A stretch of 64,000 nt of DNA, taken from Streptomyces sp. MMG1533. GTDB taxonomy: Bacteria; Actinomycetota; Actinomycetes; Streptomycetales; Streptomycetaceae. The translations under genes and the position numbers were made by a program. Where the stretch lies: the NCBI RefSeq assembly GCF_001279775.1, contig NZ_LGDG01000240.1:1-64000 (forward strand), read 5' to 3'. The notes beneath the pieces are model-generated. The model saw nothing but the letters and a program-made list of their open reading frames with translations. It was not told where the DNA came from and did not search any database. Position 1 is the first letter of the stretch. Every line of letters begins with the position of its first letter. This document shows positions 43,098 through 50,682 of the stretch, piece after piece.

Positions 43098-43339
43098 GCC
43101 ACGACCTCACCTCGGCACCCTCGCGCGCCCAAGTACCGGAACGTCAGATCGGGCAGCGTACCGAACACAACTCTCCTGCCGTACGGGGTGTTTCGGCCCA
43201 CGTCGTGTGCCGCGACCACGGGCGTCGCCCCGGCCGGGCCGTACCGACGTGAGCAACGAAGCGGGGAAGTTGTGTGGACAGCACGTCTGTGACCAGTGCT
43301 GATGGCGAAGTGTGACGTGAGCGCCAATAGAGTGACCCC

Positions 43340-44455
43340 ATGTCTGACACGTTGAGTTCCAGGAGAGCCCGCGCCGCGCTCCGCACATCGGCGCGGATCT
43401 CGGTTGAGTTGCTGCTGGTACTCGTGATGCTCGCGGTGTTTCTCTGGCTCCTGGGTCGGATGTGGTCGGTCGTCTGGCCGCTCATAGTCGGCCTGCTCCT
43501 CACCACGCTGACCTGGCCCCTGACACGGTTCCTGCTTCGTCGCGGGTGGCGCCCCGCTCTGGCCGCGTCGGTGGTGACCGTACTGTTCCTCCTGGTCGCC
43601 CTGGGGGTGGTGGCGCTGATCGCGGTGCCGGTGGCGTCACAGTCGGGCGAGCTGACCGACGGCGTGGTCGAAGGCGTCCAGAGGCTGCGCGAGTGGGCCT
43701 CGGGGCCGCCGTTGAACATCGGCGACGACCAGATCACCAAGGCCTTCGACACCGCGGCCGCCCGGGCTCAGGACGGCCTCGGCAGCATGGTCACCGCTGT
43801 TGTCACGGGAGTGAGTACCGTGGTCAACGGTGTGGTCACTGCCGTTCTGGCGCTCTTCCTGATGTTCTTCTTCCTCAAGGACGGACCGCGGTTCCTGCCG
43901 TGGCTCGCTCGTCAGCTGCCCGGCCGGCTCGCCATCGACGTCCCGACCGTGGCCGCTCGCAGTTGGGACACCCTTGGCGCGTTCGTGCGTTCCCAGGCGG
44001 CCGTGGGTCTGCTCGACGCCGTCCTGATCGGCCTCGGTCTGTGGATCGTGGGGGTACCGCTGGTGCTTCCGCTGGCGGTGCTGACCTTTGTCTCGGCGTT
44101 CGTGCCGATCGTGGGCGCCCTGTTCGCCGGCTTCGTCGCGGTTCTCATCGCGCTGGTCTCGAACGGCCTGACGGACGCGCTGCTCGTGCTCGCCATCATC
44201 GTCGTGGTGCAGCAACTCGAGGGCAACGTGTTCCAGCCCATGATCCAAAGTCGTGGGCTCGGCCTCCACGCAGCGGTGATCCTTCTGGCGGTGACGCTGG
44301 GCGGCAGTCTGGCCGGCATCGTGGGCAGTCTGCTCGCCGTTCCCGTCGCCGCAATGATTGCGGTGGCCTGGAACTATGTGCGCGAGCAACTCAGCGACTC
44401 GGCAGAGGAGTTGGGGCTCGACGAGGCACACTCGGGTGACGTCGCCCCGTCGTAG
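43340..44455 (+). CDS. AI-2E family membrane protein
   Basis: 371 residues with about eight hydrophobic segments, matching the AI-2E/PerM (UPF0118) family: LLVLVMLAVFLWLLGRMW first helices, FLMFFFLKDGPRFL, and GLLDAVLIGLGLWIVGVP. Roles range from ion transport to signal export and are not defined here. TAGAGT lies six bases before the ATG, so the mRNA is probably leaderless. Confidence 0.88.
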   Translation: MSDTLSSRRARAALRTSARISVELLLVLVMLAVFLWLLGRMWSVVWPLIVGLLLTTLTWPLTRFLLRRGWRPALAASVVTVLFLLVALGVVALIAVPVASQSGELTDGVVEGVQRLREWASGPPLNIGDDQITKAFDTAAARAQDGLGSMVTAVVTGVSTVVNGVVTAVLALFLMFFFLKDGPRFLPWLARQLPGRLAIDVPTVAARSWDTLGAFVRSQAAVGLLDAVLIGLGLWIVGVPLVLPLAVLTFVSAFVPIVGALFAGFVAVLIALVSNGLTDALLVLAIIVVVQQLEGNVFQPMIQSRGLGLHAAVILLAVTLGGSLAGIVGSLLAVPVAAMIAVAWNYVREQLSDSAEELGLDEAHSGDVAPS

Positions 44456-44578
44456 AAGGCCGCTTGCGTTTGGTCGTCCGGTCCGGCGGCTGCGGGCATG
44501 CCGCCCGATGGGCGCCCCGGACCGGGACCGGCGCGGCGTCGGCGCGATGCACTCGACTCGCGGCGGAGAGCGGGGTGT

Positions 44579-44758
44579 TCAGGCGGCCTCGACGACGGCA
44601 CCGCGGATCGCGGCCGCCCATTCGACCACCAACAGCTCGTACTCCGCGCGCTCCTGGGCCGAGAGGGTGCCGCCCGCGCGCAGCCAGAGCGCCCGGATCT
44701 GCTCGTTCACCTCGGCGGCGGACCGCACGGAGGCAGGGGCCATGGAATCGGGGGACAT
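44579..44758 (-). CDS. Small conserved hypothetical protein
   Basis: 59 residues from ATG 44758, with TAGGCT ideally placed for a leaderless transcript (seven bases between). The helical core VRSAAEVNEQIRALW and GTLSAQERAEYELLVVEW is amphipathic and acidic. I recognise the general pattern from Streptomyces but no function. The neighbouring permease gene is convergent. Confidence 0.6.
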   Translation of the reverse strand: MSPDSMAPASVRSAAEVNEQIRALWLRAGGTLSAQERAEYELLVVEWAAAIRGAVVEAA

Positions 44759-44839
44759 GCGCACAAGCCTAGGGGCAAGCACTGACAGTCCGCTACCGGA
44801 TGGCTACTCAACTCCTATGTCATTGGTCACGGATGAGGG

Positions 44840-44980
44840 TCAGCCCGCCGATTCCGCCGCGTGCGGGCTGAGTACGCCCATCGTGACAAGGATGACGATC
44901 ACGATGCCGAGGGCGATGCGGTAGTACACGAACGGCATGAAGCTCTTGGTCGAGATGAACTTCATGAACCAGTGCATCAA
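44840..44980 (-). pseudogene. uppP: 3' fragment of uppP (undecaprenyl-diphosphate phosphatase) at the prophage junction
   Basis: On the minus strand, the last 45 or so codons of UppP remain: FMKFISTKSFMPFVYYRIAL, then a final hydrophobic helix and a short tail ending at the stop codon 44840-44842. Upstream the similarity breaks off where the integrase gene begins; the integrase stop (44977-44979) lies inside the fragment. The rest of uppP should lie past the far end of the prophage, outside this window. Whether the gene is destroyed or completed by element-supplied sequence there cannot be seen. Confidence 0.85.
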
Positions 44981-46371
44981 CCAGCACCCTCAGCGGCTCT
45001 GACCTGCCGGTTCCACCACTCGGACAGGCCATTTGGGAGAAGACTGGGAGAAGCTGATGCCATCTCCCAAACCGTCTCCCGCACGAAGCACTCGAAGCGC
45101 TCCTGCAACGAATCCATCATCCGCCGCTCCATCGCCGTTGTCACGTTCGCGTACAGACCCTCCACGCCCGCGACCTCGTGGCCCATCCGCGTCTCGACCG
45201 CGATACGCGAATGCTCCCCGCCCGCCTCGTCGATCCACTCCTTGTGACCGTGCCGCAGCAGATACAGCCGCTTGCCGGAGTAGGCGGTCGCCGGGATCGC
45301 GGGGACCGGGCGGCGTGAGGTGACCTTCTGCCTCTGGCCAAGGCGGATCCGCTCGAACTCCGGTGAGGCGTCCCGGCCGTCCGCAATCGGCCGCCAGTAG
45401 TGGTAGGTGAAGTTGGCGTTCGCCAGCAGCCCGCCGGCGATCGAGCGGAACACGAACTCGCTGTCGTGGCTCGCCAGTAGCAGCTCCAGCAGCTCCGCCA
45501 GGAACGGGGGGACGACGAGCGTGCGCCGCGACTCGTACTTCGGCGGGAACAGCTTCAGCACGCCCTCTTCTCGCTGGTGCTGCCACTGCACGCGGATCGC
45601 GGGCATCAGGTCGGGGCCGTAGCGCTCGAGGTCCTCCTCGTGCCGCTCCTCGCGATCCCGCTCCTCCGGATCGTCGAGCGGGTCGGAAGCCGGCCAGGTC
45701 GGGTGCGAGTACACACGGCGCAGGGCGTAGAGCTCGGCCGGGCGCATGCCGGTTGTAGCGATCGTCCACACGAACACGAAGCCGTCCAGGCCCCAGAAGG
45801 CGAGCGCGTTGCAAGCCAGCTGGTGGACGTCCTCGATGCGCATCTCCCGCTTACGCTCGCGCGGTTTCTTCTTGTACCGGCCGCGGCGCTGCTTCTTGCC
45901 CTTCGGTACGGGGGAGGTTTTGCGCAGCTCGTCGTCGACGGCGTCGTCCATGAGCATGGAGAAGACGGTGAGGATCTCCTCCCCGTACTTCTCGCCCACG
46001 TTGGGCAGATCCTTCAGCTGCTTTTTCCATGCCCGGTAGGTGGACGGCTGGATGTCCGCGATCGCCGTCTCGCCCCAACGCGGGACGACGTACAGCCGCA
46101 GCATGGACCGGATCGCCTTGTCCCGCAGGTGCCCGACATCGAGCGTGTCGACCCACGTTTTGGCGTACTCGCCGATGGTGACGGAGCCGTCGCGGCGGGA
46201 GATGTAGTCGTCGTTGCGGATCTCTGCTTCGCGGTCGAGGCCGTAGTTCTTTGCCTCTACCTCGTCAGTGAAGCCGCCCTGCTGGTCGTAGATCCACTTG
46301 CCGCGGTCGTCCTTCTTGCGGGTGTTCCAGACGACTCTGCAGGTGTTTCCGCGCCACTCGACGTAGGCCAT
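44977..46371 (-). CDS. int: Tyrosine recombinase (phage integrase)
   Basis: 464 residues. N-terminal arm and core-binding domains (to about 180; SVTIGEYAKTWVDTL), then a catalytic domain with Arg210 (TTGMRPAEL), Lys278, Arg373 in LLRHGH, His398 (RMGHEV) and the nucleophile Tyr407 (GLYANV). The first His of the HxxR box is Tyr (Tyr370), a tolerated variant. It joins phage and host sites; location next to the uppP fragment suggests integration there. ATG 46371 is preceded by AAGGGG. Read toward the host junction. Confidence 0.92.
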   Translation of the reverse strand: MAYVEWRGNTCRVVWNTRKKDDRGKWIYDQQGGFTDEVEAKNYGLDREAEIRNDDYISRRDGSVTIGEYAKTWVDTLDVGHLRDKAIRSMLRLYVVPRWGETAIADIQPSTYRAWKKQLKDLPNVGEKYGEEILTVFSMLMDDAVDDELRKTSPVPKGKKQRRGRYKKKPRERKREMRIEDVHQLACNALAFWGLDGFVFVWTIATTGMRPAELYALRRVYSHPTWPASDPLDDPEERDREERHEEDLERYGPDLMPAIRVQWQHQREEGVLKLFPPKYESRRTLVVPPFLAELLELLLASHDSEFVFRSIAGGLLANANFTYHYWRPIADGRDASPEFERIRLGQRQKVTSRRPVPAIPATAYSGKRLYLLRHGHKEWIDEAGGEHSRIAVETRMGHEVAGVEGLYANVTTAMERRMMDSLQERFECFVRETVWEMASASPSLLPNGLSEWWNRQVRAAEGAG

Positions 46372-46443
46372 GTGCTGCCCCTTGGGTGCTGATGCGGGTG
46401 GCCGGCTGACACCCCTGCCGCCGGCCCCTCCGCCGCTTCTGCG

Positions 46444-46641
46444 CTACTCGTGCCGGCCGATGATGCAGGCCTGGCAAGCGGCGCAGTCGCCTCCTTGACG
46501 CCTGATCAGGTCCTTCACGTTGCGTCTTGCTTCTGCATCGTGTTCGACCCGGGGCGTCGCAACACACACGAGTTTCCCAGCTATCCGACCTTGGAAGCCG
46601 TTGAAGTCGGGCCCCAGGTCAACTGTGAGCAGTTCGTGCAT
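46444..46641 (-). CDS. Small cysteine-containing phage protein
   Basis: 65 residues, ATG 46641 after GGGGGA. Ends in a CAACQAC cysteine cluster that could bind zinc. It precedes the integrase gene (72-bp gap) on the same strand and may share its promoter, so a role as recombination accessory factor is possible, but no similarity to known excisionases was recognised. Confidence 0.6.
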   Translation of the reverse strand: MHELLTVDLGPDFNGFQGRIAGKLVCVATPRVEHDAEARRNVKDLIRRQGGDCAACQACIIGRHE

Positions 46642-46676
46642 GGGCTCCCCCTTTCGGGTGAGAGGGAACCTCCCAA

Positions 46677-46783
46677 GTACTAGTAGATGCTGCCACGTTC
46701 ACGCACCGATGTGACCGGTATCGACTCAAGTGGCGGCGGGTGAGTAGGTAACGAAAGAGTTAAGTCAAAAGGTTGTACTAGTA
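46677..46783. repeat. Two copies of GTACTAGTA upstream of the int operon
   Basis: GTACTAGTA occurs at 46677-46685 and 46775-46783, 98 bp apart, in an AT-rich stretch between the 46444 gene and the repressor gene. The centre TACTAGTA is a palindrome. On the minus strand a TTGACT follows the distal copy. These may be operators that control the integrase transcript. No gene is seen in 46642-46789. Confidence 0.45.
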
Positions 46784-46789
46784 ACCCGA

Positions 46790-47233
46790 TCAATCTCGAT
46801 CAACTTGGGGGATTTTCCCTTGCCGGATCAGCTCATCCAGTACGCGCCGTTTCATCTCGCGGATCTCCGCGGCCGTCAGTGAGTCACTGACGGAGACTGC
46901 AGCGTTCTGTACGGCGTTGGCGATGTCTGCGGCAAGGTCTCCGGCCTGGACGTCGGAGACGACCGCGCCGCCCGGTTGCTTCTCGACGATGGTGGCGGCG
47001 GTCGCCCCGTCGAGGATGTCGCTGCAACTGCCCCGCGCCCAGCCGAGGATGGGTTCGATCTTCGCGTAAGTCGTGAGACGTACCTGCTTGCCGTCTTCGA
47101 CCTTGCTGTACGTGTTGATCTGCAGTTGTGCAGCACGGGCTACGTCGATCTTGTTCATGCCGAGGTCTGCGCGTCGCCTGGTAACAAGAGTGGCGAGCCT
47201 CTGAAGTGCGCGTTCGTCCTGTGGGGGTGCCAT
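46790..47233 (-). CDS. XRE-type phage repressor
   Basis: 147 residues from ATG 47233. The HTH is near residues 10-70 (LVTRRRADLGMNKIDVARAAQLQINTYSKVEDG), with a C-terminal helical region (LTAAEIREMKRRVLDELIRQGK) probably for dimers. Divergent from a second XRE gene, with operator repeats between, as in a lysogeny switch; it is the likely lysogeny repressor. Other in-frame starts exist upstream (47245, 47266). No RecA-type cleavage site is evident. Confidence 0.8.
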   Translation of the reverse strand: MAPPQDERALQRLATLVTRRRADLGMNKIDVARAAQLQINTYSKVEDGKQVRLTTYAKIEPILGWARGSCSDILDGATAATIVEKQPGGAVVSDVQAGDLAADIANAVQNAAVSVSDSLTAAEIREMKRRVLDELIRQGKIPQVDRD

Positions 47234-47257
47234 GGCCCAAATCATCGCAGGACCGCG

Positions 47258-47403
47258 TAGGAACATCTAGGAACACCCGCGTTTCTGTCCTGAACCGCAA
47301 CGCCAGCGGCTACAGACGCGATCTTGCAGCTACGCAAATCTACGAGTCTCTGCATGTTACTGCGCGGTATCGGTAGCGAAGACTCGTAGAAACACGTAGA
47401 TTC
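47258..47403. promoter_or_regulatory. Divergent switch promoter region with repeated operators
   Basis: Three related boxes: AATCTACGAGTCT (47337-47349), AGACTCGTAGAAA (47380-47392) and CACGTAGATTC (47393-47403), the first inverted relative to the others. Boxes 1 and 3 overlap TAGATT, a good -10 on the minus and plus strand respectively. A direct repeat TAGGAACA occurs twice at 47258-47275, near the repressor start. These features fit repressor/Cro competition at overlapping promoters. Confidence 0.7.
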
Positions 47404-47408
47404 TCTGC

Positions 47409-47654
47409 ATGGAAAGACCCCCAGCCACCTACCAGGTGCACGGGCCATCGCTCCGCAAGAAGCGCAAGAGCCTCGGCCTCACAGTCCAGGAAGCCGCCGA
47501 CAAGGCCGGCATCTCCCGCAGCTACCTCCAGCGGCTGGAAACAGGCATCCGGGAGCGGATGGGGCCCAAGCGCTACACGCGGCTCCGCACAGCCCTCAAC
47601 GCAACAGACGAACAGATCTCGCCCCCACCCGAGATACCCCCAGAAGGAAGGTGA
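47409..47654 (+). CDS. XRE-type small regulator (Cro-like)
   Basis: 81 residues, HTH near 10-60 (LRKKRKSLGLTVQEAADKAGISRSYLQRLETG). No Shine-Dalgarno is visible, but TAGATT lies seven bases before the ATG, so the mRNA is probably leaderless. Opposite in direction to the repressor and next to shared boxes, hence the likely Cro counterpart. It starts the early transcript. Confidence 0.78.
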   Translation: MERPPATYQVHGPSLRKKRKSLGLTVQEAADKAGISRSYLQRLETGIRERMGPKRYTRLRTALNATDEQISPPPEIPPEGR

Positions 47655-47656
47655 AC

Positions 47657-47938
47657 ATGTCCACCCCCGCCCCCACCCCCGACACCGAGACCATGATGCG
47701 CCGCGACGGCTACCTGCCGCCCGACGAAGCCGCAGCGGACCTCGGTTGCGGCAAGCGCTGGCTCCTCGACGGACTCAACCGCCACGGCTTCCCCCACACC
47801 CGCATGGGTCGGGCGAAGTGGCTCAGCCGCGAAGACCGCGAAGAGATCCGCAAGCTCTGCCAGATCCCCGCCGAGCCCGCCAAGATCTCGCGACTCCGGC
47901 GCTCCATGAAGACCAAGCCGGCCCGCGCCGCCGCTTAG
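47657..47938 (+). CDS. Excisionase-like HTH protein
   Basis: 93 residues, ATG 47657 after AGGAAGG. The middle is a MerR/excisionase-type HTH: GYLPPDEAAADLGCGKRWLLDGLNRHGFPHTRMGRAKWLSREDREEI, shown here in parts only (DEAAADLGCGKRWLL; GRAKWLSREDREE). Possibly the Xis that directs integrase, or an early gene regulator. A hairpin follows the stop. Confidence 0.6.
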   Translation: MSTPAPTPDTETMMRRDGYLPPDEAAADLGCGKRWLLDGLNRHGFPHTRMGRAKWLSREDREEIRKLCQIPAEPAKISRLRRSMKTKPARAAA

Positions 47939-47945
47939 CGGCCAA

Positions 47946-47983
47946 GGCCCCAACCGCCGGTCGACACACCGGCAGCCGGGGCC
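47946..47983. terminator. Terminator-like hairpin 1 of the early operon
   Basis: Two-part stem: GGCCCC pairs with GGGGCC (outer) and GCCGGT with ACCGGC (inner), loop of six bases. It comes right after the excisionase-like gene. Confidence 0.6.
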
Positions 47984-48038
47984 CCGCGGCCTAGCCGCGC
48001 GATCCACCCACACCATCCATGAACAGAAGGGCAGATCG

Positions 48039-48380
48039 GTGCCTCCATCATCTCAGAATTCAGCCCTCGGGGGCGTCGGCCCCTACGGGCCTCGCTACCA
48101 GGTCGGGGACTTGATCCGGAACGGCCACGGAGACCTGGAAGAGATCGTCGAGATTAGCCGCGCGCGGGCCGATGACGGCTGCTCGACGACTTGGGCGATC
48201 CGGGTCGGCTTCGCGACGTACCGGACCCGCAGCGTCCTGGACGGCGAGGAGTGCCTGACCAACACGCGTCACCTGCACGAAATGGTCGACGCCGGTTTCC
48301 GGAAGTGGGCCTACCTCGGCCCGGCTTCAGAGGTGGCCCGCGCTGGGCAGTTCACGCATCCGCAGGTGGTGACGGCATGA
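48039..48380 (+). CDS. Hypothetical phage protein
   Basis: 113 residues, GTG start at 48039 with AAGG upstream. Unknown family. Contains a compact beta-rich region (GDLIRNGHGDLEEIVEISR, TTWAIRVGFATYRTRS) that could be a small SH3- or Tudor-like barrel. Its stop overlaps the next start (ATGA). Confidence 0.6.
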   Translation: MPPSSQNSALGGVGPYGPRYQVGDLIRNGHGDLEEIVEISRARADDGCSTTWAIRVGFATYRTRSVLDGEECLTNTRHLHEMVDAGFRKWAYLGPASEVARAGQFTHPQVVTA

Positions 48381-48715
48381 CCGCCGCCGATGACCTGTCC
48401 CGTGCCCGCGAGTTGATGGGTGGCGCGCTGCCGATGCCGTTGGGTTCCGACCGCTGCTACCGGCCGGCCCCGAAGCCCGGGGACGCCGACGCGCCGTTGA
48501 CCCGCCTGCAGTCGGATCTGCGGAAGCTCGTCGCCCAGCAGCGGGCCGCCGCCCTGGCCGAGCGCCTGCGGTGGCTGATGGCGCACCCGGATGAGGCCCC
48601 GCACACGCCTGCCACGGCCGGGGAGCTCGCCGAGCAGAGGCATCTCCTCTACGACGCCGACCCCGACGCGACCGTGCCCGCTTTCCCCTACCCGACCTCG
48701 CTGGAGGCGTCGTGA
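48377..48715 (+). CDS. Hypothetical phage protein
   Basis: 112 residues, ATG 48377 overlapping the previous stop. Mostly helical and charged (LQSDLRKLVAQQRAAALAERLRWLM), no known family. Stop overlaps the next GTG. Confidence 0.6.
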   Translation: MTAADDLSRARELMGGALPMPLGSDRCYRPAPKPGDADAPLTRLQSDLRKLVAQQRAAALAERLRWLMAHPDEAPHTPATAGELAEQRHLLYDADPDATVPAFPYPTSLEAS

Positions 48716-48960
48716 CTGCCCAGTTGTACGGCCCGATCAACCTGGACCTGAACGACGGCCCCATCGAAGTCAAGATCGGTCTCGACGGTCAGGGACGGCC
48801 GTTCGCCCGGCTCGTCCTCGGCGACCTCACTCAGGCCGTCGCGATCTCCGTCACGAACTCCAACCCGGAGACGCTGGCCGACCTGCAGAGCGCGGTCGCC
48901 GAACTCGCCTCTTGGGTGCAGCAGGCGCAGAAGCTGCACGGCCTCCCGGCGGTGGCGTGA
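48712..48960 (+). CDS. Hypothetical phage protein
   Basis: 82 residues, GTG start in overlap with the previous stop. Beta-rich start (NDGPIEVKIGLDGQGRPFARLVLGD), then a helix (LADLQSAVAELASWVQQA). Function unknown. Followed by a TGATG junction. Confidence 0.6.
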   Translation: MTAQLYGPINLDLNDGPIEVKIGLDGQGRPFARLVLGDLTQAVAISVTNSNPETLADLQSAVAELASWVQQAQKLHGLPAVA

Positions 48961-49310
48961 TGGCGACCGTCGTTGAGGCTCTGCCGCTGCATCCGCGTAA
49001 GGCGTCCGCGTCACGGCGCCGGCGCCATCAGGCGAAGCTCGCCCACCGCATCCACCAGATCGCCCCGGGCGCCGCCACCGTGCTGGTCACGCCACTTTGG
49101 ACGGACCCGAGCGGCACCGGCCACAGGTCGTTCGTGGCCCGCGCCCTCACCGCCGACGGACGGTTCCTCAAGTTCGAGGCAGGGGGCTCCCGGCAGATCA
49201 CCGCACTCCTGCAAGGCGCCTACCCGGGCGTCAACTGGGACCACCCGCAGACCTGGACCGCGGCCTCGAACACGCTCACCGACCGGATCAACCGGAAGAC
49301 GGTGGCGTGA
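48960..49310 (+). CDS. Hypothetical phage protein
   Basis: 116 residues, ATG 48960 sharing a base with the previous stop (TGATG). Basic N-terminus (HPRKASASRRRRHQAK), then a mixed alpha-beta part (HQIAPGAATVLVTPLWTDP, NWDHPQTWTAASNTL). Possibly nucleic-acid binding; no family recognised. Confidence 0.6.
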   Translation: MATVVEALPLHPRKASASRRRRHQAKLAHRIHQIAPGAATVLVTPLWTDPSGTGHRSFVARALTADGRFLKFEAGGSRQITALLQGAYPGVNWDHPQTWTAASNTLTDRINRKTVA

Positions 49311-49624
49311 TGCCTGAGCTGATGGTCCAGATCGACGGGAAGACCTTCCCGCTGTCGAACTGCACGTGGATCACGTGGGCGCCGTGCGGCTGCCCCTGTG
49401 GAGCACTTACCGCCGCCTACGGCGACCGGGCGCACGCCACCGAAGAGCAGGCGTGGCGGGAGCACTACCCGCTCAAGCGGGACCGCGACAAGTACCAGCG
49501 GCAGGGCTACCGCATGGAGCTCATGAGCTGGGACCGCTACCGCGCCGAAGTCGACCTCGCCGCCAAGTGCCCGCATGTGAAGGCGAAGACGTCCCAGCAG
49601 AGCCTCGACGCGGCGGCCTCCTGA
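49310..49624 (+). CDS. Hypothetical phage protein with cysteine cluster
   Basis: 104 residues, TGATG overlap with the gene before. A CxWxxxxPCGCPC-type cluster near residues 18-30 (NCTWITWAPCGCPCG) plus a later Cys-Pro-His (AAKCPHVKAK) could hold a metal. Function unknown. Confidence 0.6.
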   Translation: MPELMVQIDGKTFPLSNCTWITWAPCGCPCGALTAAYGDRAHATEEQAWREHYPLKRDRDKYQRQGYRMELMSWDRYRAEVDLAAKCPHVKAKTSQQSLDAAAS

Positions 49625-49743
49625 TGGGCCCCGCCATCTGGATCTTCTTCGCGCTGATCTGCAGCGGCTGGCTCCTCTTCGTCATCCGCGAAATCCGCAC
49701 CCTGTCCCAACCGGCCCCGGCCGACGTCGAGGAGAGCCCGTGA
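49624..49743 (+). CDS. Small membrane protein
   Basis: 39 residues starting at the ATG within the previous TGATG junction. One hydrophobic helix (IWIFFALICSGWLLFVI) then a short charged tail. Too short for function prediction; single-span phage proteins may affect the host membrane. Confidence 0.55.
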   Translation: MGPAIWIFFALICSGWLLFVIREIRTLSQPAPADVEESP

Positions 49744-50105
49744 GCATCGACACCATCACAGACGCCCCCACCGATGTGGAGATCGCCGACGTCTGCGACA
49801 AGGCCGCCGACCATATCGAAACCGTCGGCTACTGCAAGAAATACCTGTACTCGGTCCGCCAGGCCGAGAACGGGCTCCCGCTCGACAAGTGCGAGGTCGA
49901 TGTGATCGGCGCGATCAACGTGGCCGTGCACGGCACACCACGGCACGTCGGCGGTAACCCGCTCACCCACGCCACGGAGAAGGCCCTCGAGGCCCGCATC
50001 GACGCACCGTCGATCGCCGCCTGGTGCGACCACCGAGGCAACGGCAAGGCGAAGGCGATCGCCCTCCTCCGCGACACCGCGGCCAGCCTGTGGGAGGTGT
50101 CGTGA
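49740..50105 (+). CDS. DUF6197-like phage protein
   Basis: 121 residues, GTG start in GTGA overlap. Helical, with AADHIETVGYCKKYL and a Cys-containing VDVIGAINVAVHG segment that resembles DUF6197 proteins of actinobacterial phages. The function of that family is unknown. Stop overlaps the next GTG. Confidence 0.6.
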   Translation: MSIDTITDAPTDVEIADVCDKAADHIETVGYCKKYLYSVRQAENGLPLDKCEVDVIGAINVAVHGTPRHVGGNPLTHATEKALEARIDAPSIAAWCDHRGNGKAKAIALLRDTAASLWEVS

Positions 50106-50575
50106 CCACCGCCATCCGCACCCCGGCCGGCCGCCACACCGCCGCCCACCGCATTGCTGAACTCCGCCGCGAGCTTCGGGACCTGGAGGCCGCGAACAGC
50201 TTCCTCGCCCGTGACGGCGACGCCAAGGCGGCCGATCTCCACACCGCGCTGATCCGCGGCTGCCAGGACTCGATGCGCATCGCCCAACTGCAGGCCGAGC
50301 GTGACGCCCTGGTGAAGGCCAACGAGGACCTGCGGCACGCCACGATCCGCGCGAAGGCCGAGCAGGAGCGCCTGCGCCGCGCCGTCATCAACGCCCGGCC
50401 CCGCATCACGGTCGCCTACCAGAACCTCGACCGGCCCTACATCTCCCACGTGCAGATCCCGTACCCGGTGCCCGTCGGACAGTCCACCGCCAACGACGAA
50501 ACACAGCAACTGCCGATCGTCGACCAGCCGGAGCCCGGACCGTGGCCCGCGTACCGGATGCGCACCGCCCACTGA
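50102..50575 (+). CDS. Coiled-coil phage protein
   Basis: 157 residues, GTG start. Long helical region, probably coiled coil (IAELRRELRDLEAANSF; IAQLQAERDALVKANEDL; ATIRAKAEQERLRRAV), then a Pro-rich tail. Likely scaffolding or DNA-related; unknown. A strong hairpin follows the stop. Confidence 0.6.
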   Translation: MTTAIRTPAGRHTAAHRIAELRRELRDLEAANSFLARDGDAKAADLHTALIRGCQDSMRIAQLQAERDALVKANEDLRHATIRAKAEQERLRRAVINARPRITVAYQNLDRPYISHVQIPYPVPVGQSTANDETQQLPIVDQPEPGPWPAYRMRTAH

Positions 50576-50577
50576 CC

Positions 50578-50614
50578 GCCGGCCGGGCGGTGACCAGCTC
50601 CCGCCACGGCCGGC
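50578..50614. terminator. Terminator-like hairpin 2 of the early operon
   Basis: GCCGGCCG (50578-50585) pairs with CGGCCGGC (50607-50614), with a further GGCGG/CCGCC pairing inside. A second, weaker CCCCG...CGGGG repeat follows at about 50630-50655. Confidence 0.6.
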
Positions 50615-50682
50615 GCCCAACGCACGAAGCCCCGCCCGGTGCTAGCGGACGGGGATCCACCACCACTCTCTCAGGAGAACTC

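Noticed and set aside
44940..45000. tRNA gene at the integration site
   Set aside because: No cloverleaf can be made there; the sequence is the end of uppP.
44820..45032. 70-residue minus-strand frame over the uppP remnant
   Set aside because: It is in another frame from the UppP similarity, which explains the conserved residues.
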